Origin: Saccharum officinarum
Taxonomy: Eukaryota; Streptophyta; Magnoliopsida; Poales; Poaceae
DNA: 64,000 bases
Assembly: GCA_020631735.1 (NCBI GenBank)
Contig: CM036197.1
Location: 44,191,880 to 44,255,879 of the forward strand
Reading direction: 5' to 3'
Shown here: positions 56,971 to 64,000 of the stretch, in pieces
Position numbering within the stretch: position 1 is the stretch's first letter
Layout of the letters: every line of letters starts with the position of its first letter
Translations under genes and position numbers: made by a program
Notes under the pieces: generated by a model
The model's database searches: none
Told to the model about the DNA's origin: nothing
What the model saw: only the letters and a program-made list of their open reading frames with translations

Positions 56971-57531
56971 TCTGCAGCTGTGTGACTTTGTCTTTGACTG
57001 TGTGTTTTGCTTGCTTATGACTTTTGCTTGTGATTGTGAGAACTGAGAACTAAGAACTATGTGTTTGTGTTGTCCTTTATTTAAAACTGTGTTGTGGTAC
57101 TGCTGTGCACTTGTATTGCTATCCTATCAACTTGTTTGTGGCTTTGTGCTTTGAAATTTGTAATTGGCAGCGGCTGATATGGTGTGCTCATGGTTGGGAG
57201 ATTGCTGAAATCATTCAGATAAGTGACAATTTGTTGTCTATTGAACAACTTGCTGTCTATTGACAATTTGCCTGTCAAAATGTGTTGTAGGAGCTATGAA
57301 CATGCAAGATTAAGCCACCAAGGGATCAGGCATGTCTACTAGCCCTCTTTTTACATTTACTGTAACCTATATATCCAGAATTATTGCTATATATAGCTAT
57401 ATACATAATATATATACATATTATGGCTATATTGCCAAAACGCCTAGGAATGCCTAGGCGCGATTAATCCCGCCTAGGCGCTAGGCTAGGGGTCAGCGTC
57501 TAGGATCCGCACAGCGCCTAGCGGAACTTTG

Positions 57532-58197
57532 AAAAAATATATATGACATGAACTTTTTATCATATATTTCTAATATAAATATAGATAATTAAATTATGGA
57601 CTAAGTAAAAAAATTGTTGCGATATTAGGAGGGGGCATATGGCCCCTGCCAGCCCCCTCCCCCCTGGCACTCCCTGCTTAGTCCTACATCTAGCTCCCTC
57701 GATCGAGTAGCAATTAGTTTATCTTGGTGCAAATGACTTTTCTTGTTTATTTCTGGTTATAGTTGGGCTCGACTGGGTTTCCAGAAGAGGAGCGGCGCAT
57801 AATGCTCGTGCGAGTAACTCAACAACATGCGGACCAACTGAGGCCGCCGTCTACATGATGATCTCACAACAGCGATTGTTGCGCCGTCGTCGGACTCTCT
57901 GCTGACCGCGAGCGACAGCGCTGAGGAAGCCAGCGGATCAGCGCCATCGGGCAATAAGAAGGCAACAGAGGTGGGGATTAGTGAAGGCTGCGGCCGCCGG
58001 ATGTAGCACTGCCGGATTAGCGTTTAAGCTTCCTGATCTCAACGAGTCGTTGGACAATCAGGTAAGATAAATGCACCGATCGTTCTACCAGCCATGACAG
58101 GCATCGTGTTACATTCAACATACCCTTTGTGTATTCTAATAAAGCAATGTGTTGTATATATACAAATAAATGTAGGAGTTCCATGACCAGAAGCGAC
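57532..58197. other. Intergenic region
   Basis: Mixed composition. Short frames only; no recognised gene. Confidence 0.4.
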
Positions 58198-58357
58198 ACA
58201 CTAGTAGAGAACGGACCTTCAAACTTTGGCTTTAGTCCCGTTGTCTTGGGGTTTGAGACCAATGTCAGTATTTGTCTCGGGTCCAACGGCTAGGGCGCAG
58301 AGGGGACTAAAAGAGAGGAATTTAGTCCCATTTGCTGGCTCTAATCAGGACTAAAAG
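58198..58357 (+). mobile_element. CACTA (CMC/EnSpm-like) terminal fragment
   Basis: Starts CACTAGTAGAGAACGGACC and then repeats TTTAGTCCC and GGACTAAAA motifs in both directions (58225-58357). This matches terminal and subterminal sequence of grass CACTA elements. No second terminus or transposase was found nearby, so it is a fragment or small deletion derivative. Confidence 0.65.
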
Positions 58358-59164
58358 TGTTCTCCATGGTTTAGTTCAAAAATAAAGCATCACATCCAAA
58401 ATCACATGTGTTATGTATGTAGGTGAGATGAAAAGCTACGCATAAGGCAATGCATGATATCTTTAGGTTGGAGTCCCACGAATCACTAAGGCTGGGGTGG
58501 GAGGTTGTGGCAGGGGACGGCGCACATGTCATTGTCCATCACCCCATGTCGTTGCCCATCGATACGGAAGACAAGGGCAATCCATAGGGCTAGGTGGAGC
58601 AGGGTAGTAGATGAGGGAAGGGCAGCGCGAACCTACAATTGGAGAGTCAACCAGTCGACGACGGTGGAAAATCACGCAGGGTGGACGTTCGACGACGGTG
58701 GAAAATCATGTGGGGTGGACGTTCGGCCAAGCAAGGCCAGAGTGGCGCACTGGCACAGGAAGGTATATGCCGAAACCAATTGTGGACGTAAGTGTTCGCC
58801 TTTTTTATATAGGTCTTCTCCCTTTTTTTTGGTTATTAGTAGTAGAGATTTTGTTTTTTTTAAGAAAAAGTAGTAGAGATTTTGTGTTCATGGTCATTGG
58901 TGCCCCCCTAAGCTTCGCACGTATACATGCGAGGTCGTGGGCCGTTGCAGCCCAGGCCCACCCTCGTGGGTTCGCAGGCTGCAAACACGTCGCTCCTTGT
59001 GGGCTGGGGCAATGGTGTCGTGCCGCTGTTCGTCTGGCCGGCGGCCCACGGGCAGAGGCTCCCAGGAGGCCAAGTTTCCTTTGGTTAGTTTCCCGGTTTA
59101 TCGGTCGCCGCACCTCCATTTCCTTTTCTAATTTCAAATTTAAGTTCAAAATAATCTCGGCCAA
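58358..59164. other. Upstream region of SNF2/RING gene B
   Basis: Contains a tandem pair of 34-bp units at about 58655-58724 (each GACGACGGTGGAAAATCA... GGTGGACGTTC). No gene. The last part is probably promoter. Confidence 0.4.
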
Positions 59165-59342
59165 CGGTACTCCAGGCTCCAACGTCGCCAACAAATAGCC
59201 TCCGCCGCCCTTGATCGCCACCACTCCATCCTCCAAACTCCGCCGCTTCATTCACACCCCGCTGTCTGCAACCGCACTGGCGCCGCATAGTTCCCCGCTG
59301 GGCTCCTCCAACCGCGGCGACACGCACAACGACGACGTGGAG
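59165..59342 (+). other. Presumed 5'UTR exon of SNF2/RING gene B
   Basis: GC-rich leader with no long frame in sense with the protein, ending GACGTGGAG before donor GTAACA at 59343. The following acceptor (TGTTGCAG, 60433-60440) lies 5 bp upstream of the start ATG, as in gene A. The transcription start is uncertain. Confidence 0.5.
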
Positions 59343-59743
59343 GTAACAAACCGGTGCTTCTTTCCTGCCGGTTCTTGGCTTTCGGCGATTTTCCTCCACG
59401 TAAATGTTATGATTTTGACGGTACATTTGAGCGGTCATGATTCGGTTTTCCACGGAAATTAAAGGGTGATGCAGCTTTTAGCAGATCAGATCACTAGGGG
59501 GCTAGCTTTGGAATCGTCTCGACGGGTATGCAGATGCAGTCAGGAGTTTTTTTCAGCAGCACGTGATCATAGTCCAGATCGACTTGATCCTTGTTCTGAT
59601 CGGGTCTTTTTTTTATGCATTTGCGTCTTAGATAGATTCACCAGTTTATTTATGTCGATGCTCTGGGTAATGAACCCACATGGTATTTCCTGTGTCCTGT
59701 GCTGTGAATTTGTGATAAATCCCCTTGGCTTTATTAGCAGTTA

Positions 59744-59987
59744 GGCCGCGTTCACTTCCCCCTCCCAACCCAAAATATTTCCTCTTACACACATCACATC
59801 AAATCTTTCGACGCATGCATGGAGCATTAAACGTAGGTAAAAAAGATAACTAATTGCATAGTTTGTCTGTAAAGTTCGAAACGAATCTTTTGAGTCTAAT
59901 TAATCCATAGTTGGACAAATTTTACCAAATAACAACGAAAAGTGCTACAGTACCTTTTCAACTACTTTTCGCGAAGTGAACACACCC
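59744..59987. mobile_element. Tourist-like MITE in the 5'UTR intron of gene B
   Basis: Ends GGCCGCGTTCACTTCC and GAAGTGAACACACCC are inverted. Flanked by TTA (59741-59743) and TTA (59988-59990), a PIF/Harbinger-type duplication. The interior has GCATAGTTTGTCTG and CTAATTAATCCATAGTT, common in grass MITEs. Confidence 0.8.
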
Positions 59988-60050
59988 TTACTCTATTTAG
60001 TGGTCCATTTTGCCTTTTTTTTTTGGAACGGCAACTACTCATCCCATTAG

Positions 60051-60267
60051 TGTTATTTGTTGTTAGTTTTCTTAGTTGTTCGGATGGTTGTTTTGCTTCA
60101 GTGGCTTTCGTTGAGGTGGTTTACTGTTTTCAGAGTTGAGGAGGAAGAGTTGGAGTTGTGGCCCAGCTTGGGCTGCATCTTGTAAAAAACCTTTTGTAAA
60201 GTTTTTTCTCTTTTCTATCGTCTAATATAATCTGCGGCAAAGCTTTTGCCGTCCTTTCAAAAAAAAA
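60051..60267 (+). mobile_element. 5'-truncated L1-type LINE insertion in the 5'UTR intron of gene B
   Basis: About 217 bp ending TCTAATATAATCTGCGGCAA, AGCTTTTGCCGTCCTTTC and a poly(A) run. Perfect 14-bp target duplication ACTCATCCCATTAG at 60037-60050 and 60268-60281. The orientation is sense to the gene. Confidence 0.9.
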
Positions 60268-61417
60268 ACTCATCCCATTAGGCACTGGTAAAGCCCCCCC
60301 GAAAAATACATTCTTGTTTATGTTTCTGGCGTTTCCATGAACCTGACGAGCACCTACAATTGGCAACTTTCTATGTGAAGCCAAATAAACATAACATATC
60401 TGACAAGACAGACTTCACTCATATGCATGTAGTGTTGCAGGCATCATGGAAATTATTGAATTAAGTTCAGAATCAGAGGGCGAAGGCTTTGTTGACTTGT
60501 GTTCAGATGGTGAAGACAGGACCGTTCTGTGCTCAGACAGCACCGTTTCATGCAGCTCAGACAGAGAAGACGATGGCTATGGTGATCGCAGCACCCGTTT
60601 TCGCCCGCCCATCCATTCTCTCAGTCTCAGCACAACTTCTGACGAGAATAGCGACGAAGAACCAATCATGATGGAAGTCGACAGTTTTTTAAGTGACACT
60701 CGTCAGGCTTCATCCATTTATAGGCCTGCCGAGAATAGACCAGCCACTGGAAAGATATCAAAGCTGACAAAGAAAGACTTGCTTCGGCAGCCCATAACTT
60801 CTGTTATTGATGTTCAAGCCGATATTTGCTCGGAAGTTCCAGAGAAAAACCTTTTCAGTGTTGATGAGAAAGTTGTTTATGAAGATGCCCTGCAGGTATG
60901 GATCTTTTGTTTGACTAACATATACATATCGGTGCCTTACTCAAATGTATAAAGCCTGAATGCATGTTTATTTAGTTTATTATCCATGGCACGAACTAAA
61001 TTGTTTTCCCCCAAACTGTGTGCAGCATATCCAACAGGAAAAAAGGGAAGAAGATTTGCCTGAAGGTGTTCTGTCAGTATCACTCCTTAAGCATCAGGTA
61101 CCTTTTTAAAAATAATTTTAGTCTTGTTATTCTTTTGCTTGTTCCAGGGCTGTATTCACTTCTATGTTCTTTTATGTTTGAAAGAGAATAGCATTAGCTT
61201 GGATGGTCTCTAGGGAGAATAATGCACATTGCTCAGGTGGAATTTTGGCGGATGATCAGGTTATTTCTTGTTTCATACCTTTTTTCCAGTATATTTTAAT
61301 CATTTATCAAATTCCCTTGTTATAGGCACATACTTTACTGTGATGCAGGGTCTTGGGAAAACAATATCTACAATTGCTCTTATACAGAAGGAGAGGCTTC
61401 AGCAATCTAGGTTCTTG

Positions 61418-61465
61418 AGTGATGATTCAGAATTTTTTTTGAAATAAAAAGTGATGATTCAGAAT
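61418..61465. mobile_element. Tiny retroposed insertion in the coding exon of gene B
   Basis: AGTGATGATTCAGAAT occurs twice, at 61418-61433 and 61450-61465. The roughly 16 bases between are T-rich and, on the minus strand, read TTTATTTC then an A run. That is a poly(A)-type tail between direct repeats, the shape left by LINE-driven insertion of an extremely truncated RNA. Confidence 0.65.
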
Positions 61466-61919
61466 GTGGAATATCTGTCGGCGATGATAATGAAGCAGTG
61501 CTTGATATGGACAAGAAGGAATTGAAGGCCCATGCTAGTCGATCAAGGGCTGTTAAAGCTCAACCCAAGAAGGCCAGGGTGAGCTCCACTGCATCAAGCT
61601 TGAGGTCAACGTCTAGCCCAGCTGCAGGTACATTGGTGGTGTGCCCTGCTAGTGTTCTTAAGCAGTGGGCTAATGAGCTGTCCACTAAGGTTACCAAAAG
61701 TGCGGAATTGTTTGTTCTGGTTTATCATGGAGGTTCAAGGACTAGATATCCCACTGAGCTGGCAGACTACGATGTTGTTGTTACAACATACGCAATTGTG
61801 GCTCGTGAAGTGCCTAAAGAAAACACTAATGATGAGGTTTCTCCTGGCAATAAAAGGAAACTTAAGAAAAATGCGAAAGGCAAGGCAAAGAAGATAAACA
61901 AACCTGGCCCACTTGCTAA

Positions 61920-62348
61920 GACTACCCACACTCATGGACCTCTATATTCATCATCTATACGTCCTAGTCAGCAAGATTCTCTCCTCTATACTCAATTCTC
62001 CCGCACTCATCCATCATCTATATCATCCTCTATCCACTCTATCCACTGTGGGACCCACTTGTCACTTTATCTAAATATATCCATGTGTGATCTAGTTTTG
62101 AATGATTTATTGAGACGAATTTAATGGTGCAATCGGAATTTAATTTAGATTTTTGGTTTGTGAGTTATAGCATTTTTTTTCTTTGTTTAGCTAGTGGGGC
62201 CCGCCACTATAGAGTATAGAGTAAGCACTATACCACTCTAAATATAGAGTGAGAGAAAGGATAGAGTATCGTTTTGCAGCAGTTTTTACTATATGTTCAT
62301 ATTCTAAAGCTTTAGAGTATCGTTTTAGAGTACCCACTGCGGATAGTC
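61920..62348. mobile_element. Tourist-like MITE inside a coding exon of gene B
   Basis: 429 bp with inverted ends GACTACCCACA and TGCGGATAGTC, flanked by TAA (61917-61919 and 62349-62351). On the left the coding sequence stops at GPLA and on the right it resumes at VRWF, exactly as gene A reads without interruption (GPLARVRWF). The element contains stop codons (reading stops at 62124), so exon 4 cannot be translated through. Confidence 0.92.
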
Positions 62349-63136
62349 TAAGGTCCGATGGTTCATAGTTGTTCTAGATGAAGCTCACATGATAAAAGGA
62401 TACCAAACCCAAACGGCTAAAGGCTGTTGTGGACTGAGTGCAGAAAGGAGATGGTGCTTATCAGGAACACCTATGCAAAATAACATTGCGGACCTTTACA
62501 GCTATTTTCGCTTCTTGAAATATGAGCCTTACTCTAAATTTCGTTCATTTAGCTCTATGCTAAAAGACCCAATCTCCAGGGACACAAGTCATGGTTATAA
62601 GAAACTTCAAACTGTCTTGAGGATAGTTCTGCTACGGCGCACAAAAGGTGAGATACTGACTGCACTGTCTGCATTTTTTACCTATTGCTTACACTGAAAA
62701 ACCTGCCCAATGCATCCTTCTGCCTACAATAGTTATTTTTTAGCATAGGCCTCTGCCATATCACAATAACAATGAACATTCAACTGCCTTAACAAGTATT
62801 GAATTTTTTAATTCTTTTTTAGTACTAGGCACTGTTCAATTTCATTTGCATTTGCGTGCATCTTGTACTTTGATTTTCTGAAGGAAATTCCACCTTGTTT
62901 TGCATCTGAACTTTTAAAAATAATTCAACATACTTGACTGTTGCTTGATTCTTCTTTGGTTGTGATATTTTTTCATTGATCTACTTTTGATCTATTTCAT
63001 TATAGAAACACTACTTGATGGAGAGCCAATCATAAAAATACCACCAAAGACAATTCAGTTGAGTACAATAGATTTCACTAAGGAGGAGCGGGCTTTCTAT
63101 TTAAGACTTGAAGAAAACTCGCGTCAAACGTTAAAG

Positions 63137-63347
63137 GTAGTTACCAGTTTACATCTTGAATTATCTTCAATCTTCATTCCATATTCTATCAATAAGAAGT
63201 CAGTAGTTTTCCCCATTCCTTCTGTTGTCTTGCATGATATAAATATGTTTTGATCTCGAAAAGGCTACCTCAGAAATCTTCAATTTTGATGTTCATGAAA
63301 GTTAGATTCAGCAGTCTATATTTAAGCCAAAACAGCTTCAGTACTGA
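63137..63347. other. Intron sequence of gene B
   Basis: After the donor GTAGTT at 63137 the sequence is AT-rich intron up to the hAT element. Nothing else is recognised. Confidence 0.5.
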
Positions 63348-63899
63348 CACTGGCGGAGCCCTGTGAGAGCCATAGTGGGCCATGCCCCCCTGCCTCCGAA
63401 TTTCCTGAAGCCCCCTGTTCCTGCATGCGCTGTAATAAGTCTGCGAGTGAGCCAGCGACGGGCCAGCGGCCAGGGTCAGCCATGCATGCCCTATACATAG
63501 CAATCCTGTAGCATTCCCTCCATCCAAAAAATAAAAATACAATTGTGTAGCAGTGCTCCCACCGCCGTTACTACAGTAGCTTGTTTTCTTTGCTTCTGTT
63601 GCTATATGCGCCATTTTGAGTCTTGTGGATTCTTCTATCCTTTTTTCTTTCTGATTTTTCAATTGGTAAAATCTACATAGTATGCGTACTGGAAGTGGCT
63701 AATTGAGTAATATTTTGGTGTCAATCGAGATCTTATGTTGCGATTTTAGAGAATTTTTTATTCTATTTTATTGTCAAATGTATTTTGCATACTATGACTT
63801 AATTATAACTACTAACATTAATTTTTTTCACCACTTATGTATTTATAGATTCAATTGACAAATTGCCCCCCCTATATTTCACTTCAGGCTCCACCACTG
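63348..63899. mobile_element. Non-autonomous hAT element in the intron of gene B
   Basis: 552 bp with ends CACTGGCGGAGCC and GGCTCCACCACTG, and a perfect 8-bp target duplication AGTACTGA at 63340-63347 and 63900-63907. The interior has GGGCCATGCCCCCCTGCC and similar sequence, usual in this widespread plant hAT group. No transposase is encoded. Confidence 0.92.
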
Positions 63900-63907
63900 A
63901 GTACTGA

Positions 63908-64000
63908 TACCCGATGTTTGGTCCCCATTTATCTTTAATATAAGTTTCAATCGCCTAGAAATCTCAGTGTGTGGTATCTGTTGCTCATATATTGAGTTCA
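63908..64000. other. Intron continuation at the window end
   Basis: About 90 bp of AT-rich sequence with no exon of gene B seen. Confidence 0.4.

Larger units (their letters stand above)
53381..57531 (+). mobile_element. hAT transposon (DUF659/hATC type), nearly autonomous
   Basis: About 4.15 kb with inverted ends CAAAGTTCCGCTAGGCGGCG (left) and GCGCCTAGCGGAACTTTG (right). AT-rich 8-bp flanks (AAAAATAT on the left, a one-base-shifted copy on the right) fit the hAT target duplication. Subterminal regions carry many AGGCG/CGCCT copies. Inside is a spliced transposase gene with BED zinc finger and hATC dimerisation domain, damaged by a frameshift and a stop. Confidence 0.88.
60446..63136 (+). 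pseudogene. SNF2/RING helicase gene B, disrupted paralog of gene A, continues beyond the window
   Basis: Coding exons: 60446-60895 (150 codons), 61026-61097, 61185-61259, 61349-62647 (with insertions) and 63006-63136, with the same exon sizes as gene A from the second on (72, 75 and 131 bp). It starts MEIIELSSESEGEG, a SUMO-interacting-like motif, and a weaker second one (FVDLCSDGED). The ATPase has [34 protein letters not shown] (gene A has DEAQ), SGTPMQN and LLRRTK. Two breaks exist. A 32-bp insertion at 61418-61449 brings an in-frame TAA (61445-61447) and shifts the frame. A 429-bp MITE sits in the same exon at 61920-62348. The RING and helicase-C parts lie beyond 64000 or are lost; an exon like gene A's 39070-39291 was not found by the window end. 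The 5' exon lacks two introns that gene A has. Confidence 0.85.

Noticed and set aside
58505..59198. Open frames of 120-195 codons near 58.5-59.2 kb
   Set aside because: They cross a 34-bp tandem duplication and a GC-rich stretch, and resemble no known protein.
1..64000. CRISPR arrays, operons, bacterial promoters, tRNA or rRNA genes
   Set aside because: None seen; the sequence is plant nuclear DNA and repeats found are transposons or simple repeats.

Overview
The window is nuclear DNA of a flowering plant, most likely a grass. It shows GC-rich first exons, GT-AG introns, Stowaway- and Tourist-type MITEs, RIRE-like Gypsy and short-LTR Copia retrotransposons, and L1 and RTE LINEs. No species can be named. 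About a quarter of the window is host gene sequence (exons plus introns). Most of the rest is transposable elements, many with boundaries and target-site duplications (TSDs) readable by eye. Exon borders below come from GT-AG sites that keep frame and family alignment; no transcript data were available.

Layout. 1-3687: non-coding, with MITEs and a TTTCC microsatellite. 3688-7933: 14 exons of an ATK1-like kinesin-14, in frame for 664 codons and then cut off. 8049-17764: a minus-strand Ty3/Gypsy element (3' LTR, pol, gag, an extra ORF before gag, PBS, start of the 5' LTR), ending in a 100-N gap (17765-17864). 18178-19441: minus-strand F-box pseudogene, followed by a diverged direct repeat (19567-20393). 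22893-28449: decayed L1 LINE. 29498-30739: intact thioredoxin-like CXXS1 gene. 32529-32900: small membrane protein. 33240-40967: intact SNF2/RING helicase (paralog A). 43193-45065: F-box/FBD-type gene with two frameshifts and a deleted Copia element just 3' of it (45117-48268). 49700-51346: 5'-truncated RTE LINE. 51976-52930: relic of an NRT1/PTR (NPF) transporter. 53381-57531: hAT transposon with a lightly damaged transposase. 58198-58357: CACTA-like end. 59165-64000: second SNF2/RING gene (paralog B), broken by two insertions and running off the window.

The most interesting part is the SNF2/RING pair about 25 kb apart in the same orientation. Both begin with SUMO-interacting-like motifs ([18 protein letters not shown]). 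Both have a 5'UTR intron loaded with transposons and the same exon plan in the ATPase region. This is the architecture of SUMO-targeted ubiquitin-ligase translocases (yeast Uls1) and resembles Arabidopsis CHR27/CHR28 (FRG), which have been linked to RNA-directed DNA methylation. Paralog A is intact (1023 codons) and has a tandemly duplicated acidic/VVIV module inside its ATPase domain. Paralog B has a 32-bp insertion creating a stop and a 429-bp Tourist-like MITE inside a coding exon. A 677-bp near-perfect hairpin element lies in the 5'UTR intron of paralog A.
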